Source: Hypericum androsaemum | Taxonomy: Eukaryota > Streptophyta > Magnoliopsida > Malpighiales > Hypericaceae | DNA: 64,000 bases | Assembly (NCBI GenBank): GCA_963995505.1 | Contig: OZ023199.1 | Span: 6,443,906-6,507,905, forward strand | Reading direction: 5' to 3' | Shown here: positions 32,601 through 43,554 of the stretch, piece by piece | Layout of the letters: each line of letters opens with the position of its first letter | Position numbering within the stretch: the stretch's first letter is position 1 | Made by a program: the position numbers and the translations under genes | Notes under the pieces: generated by a model | The model's input: only the letters and a program-made list of their open reading frames with translations | What the model was told of the DNA's origin: nothing | The model's database searches: none

Positions 32601-33280
32601 TTCGACCGCTCTAGCTGGCTCGACCATATTTTTACTGAAAATTAATTTTATTAAGCATCAAAATAAGAAATAATTCTAAATATTCTATTGATGCAAAATT
32701 TATCATTTACATGTGTCAAATCTTAATAAAAGTTTTTTTAAGTGCAAGAAATTGAAACCATGTGATATTAAATTGATTTTTTCCTATAATAAAATAAATC
32801 ATAGTAACCTTTCAGATATAAATTAAAGTTTCATACCTAGTAAACTATATAAGCATGAAACTTATAACCATAAAGCAATGTGCATAAAAAACAACATGGA
32901 AATTGGGGAATTGACAACGTTAACAACTTATATAGAGACCTTCTAATTGGGGAATTTGATTAATCTACTCTCTCCCTCGTGCAATTTGAACCTTCTCTAT
33001 CCACTTGTTGGCACAGATCATGACCAATGGCGTCTACAAAAGCACTGAGCACCGAGCAACAACGGATACCAAGAATGATCGGACTTCCCTTGCGTTCTTC
33101 TTTAGCCCCAAATTCGAAACAGAAGTTGGACCGATTCCCTATCTGCTTGGTCCGGATAACCCGCCAATGTTCAAAACGGTCTCCACGGAGAAGTATGTCA
33201 CCGACGTCTTTTCTCCATACTTGGACCATCTCAAGACTGTAACCGAAGAATCGACACTGCCTAAAGACAAACACATATAA
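26371..33280 (+). CDS. SRG1-like 2-oxoglutarate/Fe(II) dioxygenase, four exons
   Basis: It is a predicted soluble 2OG/Fe(II) oxygenase of the plant DOXC type (SRG1 / S-norcoclaurine synthase 1-like); the substrate cannot be inferred. Exons 26371-26601, 27164-27405, 31632-31956 and 33017-33280 give 353 residues, close to the family's usual 350-360. The N-terminal DIOX_N part has LPVIDFNLL, CKDWGFFQLVNHG and LPLEEKMKYG. The catalytic core has the HxD pair in GLTNHSDACG (His221, Asp223), the distal His278 in STEHRA, and the 2-oxoglutarate-binding RxS (Arg288, Ser290). The ATG follows a TATA box by 136 bases. Introns 1 and 2 have GT-AG ends. Intron 3 begins AT instead of GT, so correct splicing is doubtful. 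Intron 2 is 4.2 kb because it hosts two transposons. The gene may be recently damaged or may use a rare donor. Confidence 0.85.
27164..27405 (+). CDS. Dioxygenase exon 2
   Basis: It follows a TACAG acceptor and encodes LVNHGVGSSLL to LFPELPSSL. It ends TTGAG|GTCAGC with two bases of the next Arg codon (phase 2). Confidence 0.9.
27559..27711 (+). repeat. MULE terminal inverted repeat, left
   Basis: It starts GGGCAAATTACC and ends GGCGAACCCCCAC, the complement of the start of the right repeat at 28683. Confidence 0.9.
28030..28190 (-). pseudogene. Captured subtilase exon fragment
   Basis: The minus strand reads LGGDPTRYFNDDVVIGWLHA, then VRAGIVVVCSAGNS. This is the S8 subtilisin-like region around the catalytic-fold segment SLGGD...HAVKxGIVVVCSAGNSGP of plant subtilases. 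An upstream VLSVSLG segment is duplicated (LSVSLGVGLLSVPLGG). The Asp, His and Ser catalytic blocks are absent, so it cannot be a protease. It lies within a 149-residue open frame (27818-28267) whose remainder is unrelated. Confidence 0.8.
28683..28835 (-). repeat. MULE terminal inverted repeat, right
   Basis: It starts GTGGGGGTTCGCCGG and ends GGTAATTTGCCC. It has the same length as the left repeat (153), with a few mismatches. Confidence 0.9.
28919..29213 (+). repeat. Short Copia LTR, left
   Basis: It starts TGTTGGGATGGCGAG and ends GAATTCATAACA, with an (ATTCCT)n tract near 28955-28982 and TATATAAAGG near 29048. Confidence 0.9.
29242..29549 (+). pseudogene. Copia gag N-terminal remnant
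   Basis: It encodes MDSAKFALVKFDGSSNFGLW, then QRRVKDLLVQQGM and ADDEEPPARLW, the usual start of Copia gag. It runs into unrelated sequence after about 95 residues. Confidence 0.75.
29822..30511 (+). pseudogene. 229-residue frame with a possible Copia RT tail
   Basis: The frame is open but most of it is unrecognised. The segment LGKFCMGNAKPLLTPCANW and the later GCPLYAMAS resemble the KF.M.NAKP...TP and PY..A.G.LMYAM blocks near the end of Copia RT. I read it as a rearranged pol scrap; the openness is probably chance plus descent. Confidence 0.35.
30768..31033 (+). repeat. Short Copia LTR, right
   Basis: It starts TATTGGGATGGCGAG and ends GAATTCATAACA. It lacks a few ATTCCT units and an internal CTCTATATAAAGG stretch present on the left. 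Confidence 0.9.
31632..31956 (+). CDS. Dioxygenase exon 3 (donor reads AT)
   Basis: It follows TTTACAG and carries TYYPPCPEPELVMG, the HxD metal ligands, and GLQIKKDGVWF to NVGDILE. Phase and homology place the donor after GAG at 31956, but the next bases are ATTTGT where GTTTGT is expected. Confidence 0.85.
33017..33280 (+). CDS. Dioxygenase exon 4
   Basis: After GGCACAG it encodes IMTNGVYKSTEHRA, then DRTSLAFFFSPK and the C-terminus, with TAA at 33278-33280. It carries the third metal ligand and the 2-oxoglutarate-binding Arg. Confidence 0.9.
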   Translation: MMTNGVYKSTEHRATTDTKNDRTSLAFFFSPKFETEVGPIPYLLGPDNPPMFKTVSTEKYVTDVFSPYLDHLKTVTEESTLPKDKHI

Positions 33281-33296
33281 TTTATATGGTTACTTT

Positions 33297-33326
33297 TATA
33301 TATATATATGTGTGTGTGTGTGTGTA
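33297..33326. repeat. (TA)n(TG)n microsatellite in 3' UTR
   Basis: A compound TA then TG dinucleotide run lies just after the dioxygenase stop codon. Confidence 0.9.
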
Positions 33327-33347
33327 ATTGTAAAGTGTGGTGTGTCA

Positions 33348-33353
33348 ATAAAA
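33348..33353 (+). terminator. Candidate polyadenylation signal of the dioxygenase gene
   Basis: AATAAA lies 68 bases after the stop codon. A second AATAAA is near 33492. Either could serve. Confidence 0.45.
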
Positions 33354-33575
33354 GCCTCATCCCTATATATAACGTGGGGATTCTTTGTGTCAATTTGTTG
33401 AAGTGATGTGTATGGATGGGGTATGGAAGGCTTTGCATAAGCCTTGTGCTTCTTGTTATAATATATGTACGTATACAAGGATCATGTAAGAAATAAAATA
33501 ACACACTCCTTGTGCTCTTTTTATAAGAGGTTGGATATTTTTCAATTTGTATGTGTTATCTTTGTGCATGGACCA

Positions 33576-34292
33576 TGTATCGTCCCTGCCACAAAGTGTG
33601 AAACCCCAGATTATCCTAAATTAGTTTATGATGGAGATCTCGATCTGATGCTCACAACCTAACAAAAAACTTTGTATAAAGATCGCAACCTGCTACTTGA
33701 GTTAAAACAAAGAACCTTGATATGTCGATGACGTCACAAACAGTGATGAAGAGTCACTTGATAAGTCAATGGTGAACTCGACAGAATCGCTCCGCTGTGT
33801 TCGAACAGTTTCGTAGAACCAAGAGAGAGCAATGCTCACATTTTTTTATCAATAATAGTCTCCCTCTTCTCATTGCATAAGCCTTTATAAATAGACTCAA
33901 TATTACAAAAAGATTCATAATCAAGCAACTCCTAAATGGGCCAAAAGTGTGGCTGGAAAGAGATACTATAAAGGAATCAAATCTAAGCCTTTTAGGAAGG
34001 CCAAAAATGTGGCAAACAATCCTAAATAAGTTAAAAGTTCTTAGAATGCCTAATAAGAGAGTACGAATCTTCTAAATCTTTGGTGCTGTAATTTCCTTAT
34101 TCAATATGAGTGAATGCTTCACTTTAATGTGAATTTCGTGAATCTTAAACATTGGATTTCAATAAGCTCATTTGAGTCAAATTCTTAGATATAAGCTTGA
34201 AAATCAGCTGCTAAGTTATAACTGAAATGCTTTGCACGTTGTCTCATAAATGGTCACATTGGCACTTAATAAGGCTGCTAGGATTTATATTA
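33576..34292 (-). repeat. Tandem element LTR1 (edge eroded)
   Basis: Its start is degraded (TGTATCGTCCCTG against TGATACGAACCCCGTC), with about 20 bases missing. It ends GGATTTATATTA before a polypurine complement. Confidence 0.75.
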
Positions 34293-34762
34293 TTCCTCTC
34301 CTCTTAAAAGAAATTTGTCCTCAAATCCTTGCATATGTCATACTTTTACCAATTAATAAACATGTTGGAACAAAGTTAAATTTTTAAATGTCGTGGTTGC
34401 ACTTGATACCATTTATTCTATCAAAATAGATACTTCGAACATGCACAATCTAAAATCATCTCCAAATCAAAAGTTAAAGATTTACTTATTCGAATAAGTC
34501 TTTCTGCTATCTTCAAACTATTCTTAAAATTGTTCAATGGTGAACCCCTAACATAATCAAAATTTTCAACTCCCAAGAAGTCAATATGCCCAACATAAAA
34601 ATCTGAAGTCGTGTAGGGTATAGGTCACACCTTTTTCTTGTCAATAGCAACTACATGTTCTTTGTGATGAGCATCAATATTACTTGTAGACTTCTCTATG
34701 TTAACAACATCCACCATAGATGATTTGTCAAATAAATTCCTCAGGTAAAGTGGTGACATGGT

Positions 34763-34981
34763 TTATTTAGCAAAATAATCTCCATCGAATAAGTCAATAG
34801 AATATTCACCAAACTCCTCACATGTCAACATCTCTTCAACAACTTCATCAGAAATAATCTTCATATCCGTTTTATAATTACATACCTTTTCTTCAATGTC
34901 GTAGCTAGTGTGAATGGTGTTCTCAAGTTTCACTTCACAAGCTTCTTTGGCATGCATGTCAATTTTTCTTGCCAATAACAT
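34763..34981 (-). CDS. Tandem element interior ORF, copy 1
   Basis: A 72-residue acidic frame ends SIDLFDGDYFAK. The second interior carries the same frame at 36778-37017 (79 residues, SIDLFDGDYFAK again). Conservation of the frame in both copies reflects shared descent. It could be a remnant of a gag-like protein; no domain is recognised. Confidence 0.35.
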   Translation of the reverse strand: MLLARKIDMHAKEACEVKLENTIHTSYDIEEKVCNYKTDMKIISDEVVEEMLTCEEFGEYSIDLFDGDYFAK

Positions 34982-35542
34982 AAGTTTCTCTGAGCTATCT
35001 TCATCATCCGACCTTGTAACTCTAAAAGTGTTATCACCTCTATTCCTAACTTTTAGAGCTCTACCTCCATGTCTTCTATTATAATCTCTTTAATCAAAAC
35101 TAGCTCCCAAAATTCTCTCATCTCTAACCTCAATCTTCCTGTGTTGAACTCCTTTCTACATACCTTAGGAACACCTTGTAGCTAATCTGAAAATTTACTC
35201 TCTATCCGATGTATCTGTTTGTGAAACTTTTTGATCTTCCCCCTACCATACACTACATCCCACTCATCATGGCCTCCATAAATTTTTGTGGATCAGCCAA
35301 TGACTTACCACCTTCAAAATTTCTTTCCAAGTAATCGTAGGATATCTTCTTGCACATACTTTTTTTCAAGAAAAAAAATCCAAACTTTTTTCTTCTCTCA
35401 TAGGCTACATTCTTTTCTTTCTTTTTTATTTTTTTTCTTCTTTAATTAAGAAATGATAAAACTGACAAACTACAAAACTAAAGATAAAAATAAAATTTAA
35501 AAGATAGATAGAACTGAAATAGAGTCTAGGTCTGATACCAAA

Positions 35543-36328
35543 TGATACGAACCCCGTCAATGATGCGATGAGATTCGACCACAAAGCGTGAAACCCGTGA
35601 TAGTTCTTGATCATTTCGTGATTGTGATCTCGATCCGATGCTCATAACCTAACAAGAACCTTGGTATAAAGACCGCAATCCCCTGCTTATGTTGAAACAA
35701 AGAACCTTCATATGTCGATGACGTCGCAAACGATGATTAAGAGCTGCTTGATAAGTCGATGGTCAACTCGACAGAATTACTCCGCTGTGTTCGAATAGTT
35801 CCGTAGAACCAAGAGAGAGCAATACTCTTTTTTTTCAGTAATAGTGTTTCTCTTCTCATTGCATAAGCCTCTATAAATAGGCTCAATATTACAAAAAGAT
35901 TCCAAATCAAACAACTCCTAAATATGCCAAAAGTGTGGCTGGAAAGAGAAACTAAAAAAGAATCAAATCTAAGCCTTTTACGAAGGCGAAAAGCATGGCA
36001 AACAATCCAAAATAAGCCAAAAGTTGCTAGAATATAACTTTCTAGTCAAAACTAATGGCTGAAAAAAAATTCTTATATAGAATGCCTAATAAGAGAGTAC
36101 GAATCTTCTAGATCTTTGGTACTGTAATTTTCTTATTCAATATGAGTGAATGCTTCATGTTAATGTGAATTTTGTGAATCTTCAACATTGGACTTCAATA
36201 AGCTCATTTGAGTCAAATTCTTCGATATAAGCTTGAAAATCGGCTGCTAAGTTATAACTGAAACGCTTTGCACGTTGTCTCACAAATGGTCACATTGGCA
36301 CTTAATAAGACTGCTAGGATTTATATTA
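35543..36328 (-). repeat. Tandem element LTR2 (shared, central)
   Basis: It starts TGATACGAACCCCGTC and ends TTATATTA. It is flanked by a primer-site complement on the left and a polypurine complement on the right, so it serves both interiors. Confidence 0.85.
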
Positions 36329-36456
36329 TTCCTCTCCTCTTAAAATGGATTTGTCCTCAAATCCTTTCATACGTTATGCTTCTGCCAATTAATAACCATG
36401 TTGGAACAAAGTTGAATTTTTAAATATCGTGGTTGCATTTGATACCATTTATTCTA

Positions 36457-37017
36457 TCAAAATAGATACTTCGAGCATACACAATCTAAAATCATCTCCA
36501 AATGAAAAGTTAAAGACTTACTTTTTCGAATAAGTCTTTCTGCTGTCTTCAAACTATTCTTAAAATTGATCAATGGTGAACCCCCAATATAATCAAAATT
36601 TTCAACTCCCAATAAGTCAATATGCCCAACATAAAAATCTGAAGTCATATAGGGTATAGATCGATCCTCTTTCTTGTCAATACCAATTACAAGTTCTTTG
36701 TAATGAGCATCAATGTTACTTGTGGACTTCTTTCTGTTAACAACATCTACCACAGATGATTCGTCAAATAAATATCTCTAGTAAAATGGTGACATGGTTT
36801 GCTTAGCAAAATAATCTCCATCGAATAAGTCAATAGAATATTCATCAAACTTCTCACATGTCAACACCTCTTCAACAACTTCATCAGAAGTAACCTTCAT
36901 ATCAATTTCAGAACTACATACCTTGTCTTTAATGTCGTAGTTAGTGCGAATGGTGTTCTCAAGTTTTACTTCACAAACTTCTTTTGCATGTATGTCAATT
37001 TTCCTTGCAAATAACAT
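36457..37017 (-). CDS. Tandem element interior ORFs, copy 2
   Basis: Two short minus frames: 36778-37017 (79 residues, partner of 34763-34981) and 36457-36753 (98 residues, with FYVGHIDLLGVENFDYIGGS). In interior 1 the second frame is interrupted. The domain type is not recognised. Confidence 0.35.
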
Positions 37018-37579
37018 AAGTTTCTCCCAGCTATCTTCATCGTCCCGCGTTGTAACTCTAAAAGTGTTATCACCTTTATTCCTAACTTTTAGAGCTCTAC
37101 GTCCATATCTTCTATTATAATCTCTTTAATCAAAACCAGCTCCCAAAATTCTCTCATCTCTAACATCAATCTTCTTTTGTTGAACTCCTTTCTCTCTACA
37201 TACCTTAGGAACACCTTGTACCTACTCTGAAAGTTTACTCTCTATCTGATGTATCTGTTTGTAAAACTTTTTGATCTTCCCCCTCACCATACACTTCATC
37301 CCACTCATCATGACGTCCATAAACTTTTGTGGATCAGCCAATAACTCACCACCTTCAAAATTTCTTCTCAAGTAATCGTAGGACTTCTTCTTGCACATTT
37401 TTTTGTCAAAAAAAATTTTGAACTTTTTTCTTCTCTCGTAGGCTACATTCTTTTCTTCCTTTTTTATTTTTTTCTTCTACAATGAAGAAACGATAAAACT
37501 GACAAACTATAAAACTAAAGATAAAAATGGAATTCAAAGAATAGAGAGAACTAAAATAGAGTCTAGGTCTGATACCAAA

Positions 37580-38372
37580 TGATACGAACTCCGTCAACGA
37601 TGCGACGAGATTCGAGCACAAAACATGAAATCCTAGATAGTTCTAGATCATTTCGTGATGGAGATCTCGATCCAATGCTCACAACCTAACAAAAAATTTG
37701 GTATAAAGATCGCAACCCCCTATTCGTGTTGAAACAAAGAACCTTCATATGTCGATGACACCACAAACGATGATTGAGAGCTGCTTGATAAGCCGATGGA
37801 GAACTCGACGGAATTGCTACGTTATGTTCGAACAGTTCTATAGAACCAAGAGAGAGCAATGCTCACATTTATTAATCAGTAATAGTCTTCCTCTTCTCAT
37901 TGCATAAGCCTCTATAAATATGCTCAATATTACAAAGAGATTCCAAATCAAATAAATTTTAAATATGCCAAAAGTGTGGCTGGAAAGAGAAACTAAAAAA
38001 GAATCAAATCTAAGCCTTTTAAGAAGGCCAAAAATGTGACAAACAATACTAAATAAATCAAAAGTTGCTGGAATATAACTTTCTAATCAAAACTAATGGC
38101 TCGAACTAAACTTTCTAAATTGAATGGCTAAAAAGAGAGTACAAATCTTCTAGATATTTGGTGTTGTAATTTCTTTTATTCAATATGAGTGAATGCTCCA
38201 CTTTAATATGAATTTCATGGATCTTTAACATTGGACTTTAGTAAGCTCATTTGAGTCCAACTCTTTGATATAAATTTGAAAATCAGCCCGTTAAATTGTA
38301 ACTGAAATATTTTGCACCTTCTCTCATAAATGGTCACATTGGCATTTAATAAGAATGCTAGGATTTATATCA
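37580..38372 (-). repeat. Tandem element LTR3
   Basis: It starts TGATACGAACTCCGTC and ends GGATTTATATCA, with a CA terminus. Host-like sequence starts at 38373. Confidence 0.85.
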
Positions 38373-39109
38373 GCTAACATATTTTGTCACATTTATGGCG
38401 ATCCCATGATGTTATATATGTGTTTTTGTTTTGTAGGAGTTGTTCGTGAATCGTGATACTTTAAAATTAGGTAACTTTTTTTAATTGTTTTTATTTTTGA
38501 TGAATCCTTTCCCATTTTTAAGATAACCAATATAATATCCCGAGAAACCAAAATTAGAGAGCGTTTTGCTGGAATCTCATATCAAATGTTTTCTTAAAAG
38601 TCAAGGAACATTTAGCCTGTGCAGGGTCTACAAATTTAGAGAAATTTAATGTTCAAACCATAAAATGTGTAATCATAGTATAAAATTTTACCTTAAAAAT
38701 ATCTTCTTAAAAGAAATCTTCTCATATCAATTAATTTTTTTCTTTAACATATAAAATATCATGTAGAAAATTACCTTTAAAATGGACCCAATAGTGCTCG
38801 ACTCTCAATATTATAGCTTAAACCAAAAAAGCATGCAACAAAAAAATGCATATGAAAAATGGCAATGGCAGGAATTACAAATGCAACAACTTCATTCATC
38901 CCTGAAAATCCTTTGATACAAGTACTTCAAACCGAATTTCCAAGGTGCTGCTAGTACCGAATTTAAACTAGCAATTAAAGATCATGTGCGTCAACACTAA
39001 CCTTCAGTTTTAGTATTATTAGAAACATGGATCACAGGTAAAAGAGTTGAGTTACTTACTAAAATGTTAAGATTTTCTAACATAATTCAGTCTCTGCGGG
39101 GACATTCAG
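38373..39109. other. AT-rich spacer before the old LINE
   Basis: It shows no coding or repeat signal. The 5' end of the old LINE may extend into it beyond recognition. Confidence 0.4.
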
Positions 39110-40217
39110 GGAGGTATTTGATACTTTGAAATGAGGCCAATATTTCTATCTCTGCGGAAATTTTGGAATATCAACTCGTTCACATGACCACTGACAAACA
39201 GATTAAGGCTTTTACGACCATTTATGGAAGCCTCGGAGCTCATGAGCGCGAGTGACTGTGGGAGCAACTGTGAAACCTAGCAAGTTCAATGTCATATACA
39301 TGTCTCCTTTTTGGCGACTTCAATGTGTACCTGAGCTAAAATGGAAAACTTGGGGGTGCGCCAATTCGAGGAACGAAGCAACTGAAATTTAAACAACGAT
39401 TGAAGATTGTCACCTTCTAGACTTGGGGTTTGTTGGCCCTCGGTTCACCTGGGTGCGTGGACATGCCCGTGAGAGACCACAATACACGGCTTTTCCATGC
39501 ATCAACAATTGTTTGAAGGAAGCATAATAGAATTGATGCCCTTAGGAATGAGCAAGAGGAGTGAGTGTTTGATCCGGAGGTGATTAAAGACCTCTTTCTC
39601 AACTATTTTTCCAGCATGTTCCAAAACGTAGATCTTCCTGAGATTAAAGTTGGAGTTCCTAATCTGTTTCCAAGACTTCCAGACGAGGACCGTGCTCTGT
39701 TGAGACTGGTTCTTACAAGGGAAGAAATCAATGGTGTTATTTTCTCAATGGGACCATTGAAAACTCCAGACCCTGATGAACTTCACGCCTACTTCTTCCA
39801 ATGAAATTGGGAGTAGTGGGGGAATTGGTCTCCTCAACTTGTGAATTCAACAGTTTTGGCTCTAATTCCAAAAGTGACAAACTTGCAATATCCAAGTGAC
39901 TCGATAAGTCTATGCAACGTGTCCCTCGAGGCGGTAACAAAGGTTGTTGGGAATAAACTAGGGGATTTCGTGCCAAAGCGGGTCACACAACACCAAAACA
40001 GTTTTGTGTTCCATTACCAGTAATATTATCATTGGGCAAGAGGCTATCCATTCCATGTAGAATAGAAGGACTAGTTTCGGAATCATGGCTATTAAAGTGG
40101 AAGGTATAACCGTTTAAGTTGGAAGTTCATTGAGGAGACATTAGAACTCCTTAATTTTCTAACGAACTTAATCAAGCTGATCCTTGACTGCATTTCTTCT
40201 ACTTCCATCCAAGTAAT
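39110..40217 (+). mobile_element. Old LINE, part 1: endonuclease and RT N-terminus
   Basis: Plus-strand remnants include TTIYGSLGAHERE and GDFNVYLS (39313), typical of the AP endonuclease; VGPRFTWVRG; then SMGPLKTPDPDELHAYFFQ and STVLALIPKVTNLQYPSDS of the RT N-terminus, and the palm region KVVGNKLGDFVPK. Frames are broken many times. It is cut at 40217 by a Copia element and resumes at 46395 in frame. Confidence 0.85.
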
Positions 40218-41160
40218 TGTTGTTGTCGGAGGTTTGGTGTACTTGATTAGGATCTACGGCAGTCGAGGCAAGTGTTGGACACTTTCTCCGTAAGACGAGA
40301 TTGCCCCGTATATTTCAGTGCGGTACGGGCTACGGCAATCGTCTCCAAGATACAACGACTGTTCGGGCGTTTCCAAGAACATTGCACACGTATCTCGAAA
40401 CTTTCGAGCGAACCCTTATATACCCAGAACTTTCGGACTCTTTGTAAGTGAAGAACGGGGGAGAGAAGAAGACAACAATGCTACGGAATGCACTTTGTTG
40501 TTGGGATGAGGAAAATGCCAAGGGGGCAGGCCTATTTATAGGCTGGAGGAGGCAGGAAAGCAGCCACCCCGAAGGGACGCGTCCGTTTGGCCAGCAGGCT
40601 GGCTGGCTGCGCTCGTGGCCGTTCGGTGGCTTCTGAATCCTTCCAGGCGCGCCCAGACCTTGCTGGTACCCTTTTGCGAGGGATCTCGCAATCCTTCGGC
40701 CTTCTGGACTGGCTGGCTGCGCTCGTGGCCCTTCGGTGGCCATCCTGGAAGGTGCTCGCAGCTCCTCGTCACTTCGGTAGCTGTGCAGCTCTCTCCGGAC
40801 CCAGGCAAAATACTTAAGGCTCCTCCAGCTCCTCGCGATGATGCGCACGTGCGAAGTGCCAACTGCATCACAAAGCGCCTATTGCGACCTGCGTCCAATG
40901 CACCATGCGCACACGCACACGCGCGTACGCGTACGTGCTCGTGCTTGTACTCGTGCTCGGATTGTGCTACGCACCATCCTCGCCGCGGTCCGAGTTGGCT
41001 GTCCTTCCAGGTGGTCAACTTCTTTCCTAGCTAACAAGGAGCTTCTCCTTATAAACTAGGAAAAGTTGGTGCCACTTTCCAATGTGGGATGGCACTTTCC
41101 ATTTTCTCTTTTGGGCTTTTGGACTTTGGGCCTTTTTTGGGCTCATTCACAAATCCAACA
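40218..41160 (-). repeat. Copia LTR, left (3' LTR in element sense)
   Basis: It starts TGTTGTTGTCGG and ends AAATCCAACA. It contains a 30-base direct repeat (40601-40630 and 40711-40740) and CpG-rich segments with alternating CGCACACGCACACGCG. Its minus-strand TATA reads TATATAAG near 40418. Confidence 0.95.
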
Positions 41161-41172
41161 ATCCCCCACATG
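41161..41172 (-). other. Copia polypurine tract
   Basis: The complement reads ATGTGGGGGAT directly next to the 3' LTR. Confidence 0.8.
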
Positions 41173-41703
41173 AATGATGACCAATGCATGCAGACTCTAA
41201 TCGAAAGTTCTGACGTGTTATTATTGCATCGAGACAGGTAGCTTGCGGCTTTAAACCTTCTCTAGTAATATGTTATCGGATTTACTCGCTGCTCGGTGAA
41301 CGTGATGTCTTGAACCGTCAGCTTTTGGCGTAAACCAAGACAATAACATTTACACAATAATAACCCTAGTATATTTGGGTTCTCACGTTGTGTCTGTTTC
41401 GGCCATGGACCATTTCTTGGATTCATAAGTTTTTTTTCCATTTGAAGCGGCCTCACTTCACACTTACATAAGTGATCTCCTATCAGGAATATCCTGCCAT
41501 ACTCCACCTTTATCAAGGTATAGGAATTATTCAAAGCGTAATGTTTAACCTTACCACACCTCTGCAGGTTAATACCTGGGCAGCTTCTGAGAATGAGATA
41601 GGTTCCAGGTGATTAACTGAACCCTCCATAGCTTAGTTGTCTCATTGAACCAAGTTTGTGGGATCTCCACTCATCATGGTTGAGTTACCGCTATGGACGT
41701 TCT
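41173..41703 (-). other. Copia untranslated region after RNase H
   Basis: About 530 bases lie between the pol stop and the polypurine tract. A 90-residue minus frame (41262-41534) is present but has no recognised domain. Confidence 0.5.
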
Positions 41704-43221
41704 TTAGTGTGTGGATTTTAATCCCATTCCCCTTACTGCGTTGTACATTTGATCTCTATTGATTCCTTTCGTAAAAGGATCAGCTAAGTTGTCCTTGGAC
41801 TTTACGTAATTAATGGTGATCACCCCACTAGAGATCAACTGTCTAACGGTATTGTGTCTCCGACGGATATGTCGAGACTTTCCGTTGTACATTGTACTTT
41901 GTGCTCTCCCGATTGCAGACATGCTATCACAATGTATCAATACGGGAGACACCGGTTTGCTCCAGTACAGAATATCCTCTAGGAAGTTTCTGAGCCATTC
42001 AGCTTCTTCCCCAGCTTTGTCTAGTGCTATACACTCTGACTCCATCGTGGATCGAGCTATGCACGTTTGTTTAGATGACTTCCAAGACACAGCTCCTCCT
42101 CCTATGGTGAATACGTATCCACTCATGGATTTGGAGTCCTTAGTGTCTGATATCCAGTTTGCGTCACTGTATCCTTCTAATACAGCTGGATATTTAGCAT
42201 AATGTATGCCATGGTTTATGGTATGTTTTAAGTACCGTAAAACCCTTTCCAGAGCTAGCCAGTGATCCTTCTCTGGATTACTTGTGAATCTACTAAGCTT
42301 ACTCACTGAGTACGCAATATCGGGACGTGTGCAGTTTGTTAAATACATCAAGCTCCCGATAATCTGCGCATACCTCAGTTGAGATACTGGGTCCCATCGA
42401 TTCTTGGCTAAGTGTAGATTCAAATCTACTGGAGTCTTAACCAGAGGTTTGTCAAAAGCTTCAAATTTTTTGAGCACGCTTTTCACGTAGTGGGATTGCG
42501 TCAAGATAATTTCGTCAGCTTTCCTAGAGATTTTTATTCCTAGTATGACGTCTGCCAGACCCATATCTTTCATGTCAAAGTGGTTCTTTAACATGTTTTT
42601 AGTTTTCACAATAACCTCTTTATTGCTTCCCATAATTAGTAAGTCATCTACGTAGAGACATACACTTACGTAAGCTCCAGGTGTGCCCTTAATGTAAACA
42701 CATTTATCGCACTCATTGATCTTAAATCTATTCGACAGCATTGTTTTGTCAAATTTCTCGTGCCACTATTTTGGCGCTTGTTTTAGCCCGCATAGTGACT
42801 TGACTAGCCGACACACTTTATGCTCTTGACCGGGAGCCACAAACCCTTCAGGTTGCTCCATGTATATCTCCTCTTCCAGTTCTCCATTTAGGAAAGCTAT
42901 TTTTACATCCATTTGGTGGATCTCGAGGTTATAGAATGCTGCAACAGCTATGAGTACTCTAATTGATGTGATTCTTGTGACCGGTGAATATGTGTCAAAG
43001 AAATCATATCCCTCCTTCTGTTTGAACCCCTTAGCTACCAATCGAGCTTTGTATTTGTCGATTGATCCATCAGTTTTATATTTCCTTTTTAGGATCCACC
43101 TGCATCCCAAAGGTTTGCAGCCCGGTGGGAGATCTACAATTTTCCACGTGTGGTTTTGCATAATGGATTCTATCTCACTATTGATAGCTTCCTTCCAGAG
43201 AGGAGCATCTGGACTGGACAA
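41704..43221 (-). pseudogene. Copia RT and RNase H segment
   Basis: Residues 1-151 (43221-42766) hold the RT fingers and first catalytic Asp (MDVKIAFLNG). After a TAG the 345-residue frame 41704-42741 holds [21 protein letters not shown], and the full RNase H with SDANW, ESECIAL and HCDSMSAI. Confidence 0.9.
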
Positions 43222-43554
43222 TGCCTCTTGGATTGTCCTGGGTTCATCTTCTAACGCATAGGTTAGATAATCTGGACCAAAGGATTTGGTTACCTTTGTC
43301 CGTTTACTACGTCTAGGTTCATCATCTTCCTGATTTGACCCTTACGTAGTCTCGTGAGCCCTTTTCTTTGGACTCCCTTCCTTTCTTTCCTTATTAGGAA
43401 AGCTATTCTCAAAGAACGTTGCGCTTTTTGATTCTATGACCATTCCCGCATTTATCTCAGGGTTTTCAGATTTATGCACCAAAAATCGATAAGCACTACT
43501 ATTTTGTGCATATCCGATAAAGATGCAATCAATGGTCTTGGGTCCTATTCTCAC

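Larger units (their letters stand above)
33576..38372 (-). mobile_element. Tandem LTR element: LTR-internal-LTR-internal-LTR
   Basis: Three direct LTR copies (33576-34292, 35543-36328, 37580-38372) alternate with two related interiors of about 1.25 kb. Orientation is minus: both LTR2 and LTR3 are preceded by TCTGATACCAAA, whose complement TTTGGTATCAGA is an iMet-like primer site, and LTR1 and LTR2 are followed by TTCCTCTCCTCTTAAAA, the complement of a polypurine tract. The interior is too short for pol, so the element is non-autonomous. No matching target duplication is seen (GACCA left, GCTAA right). Unequal recombination between LTRs of sister copies would produce this structure. Confidence 0.85.

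Noticed and set aside
31957..33016. A genuine U12-type AT-AC intron in the dioxygenase gene
   Set aside because: The start ATTTGTTG does not fit ATATCCTT and the end is AG, so a mutated GT donor is more likely.
40330..41059. Several 60-170 residue ORFs on both strands in the GC-rich LTR
   Set aside because: They lie wholly inside the LTR, recur in the other LTR, and reflect CpG-rich repeats without known domains.
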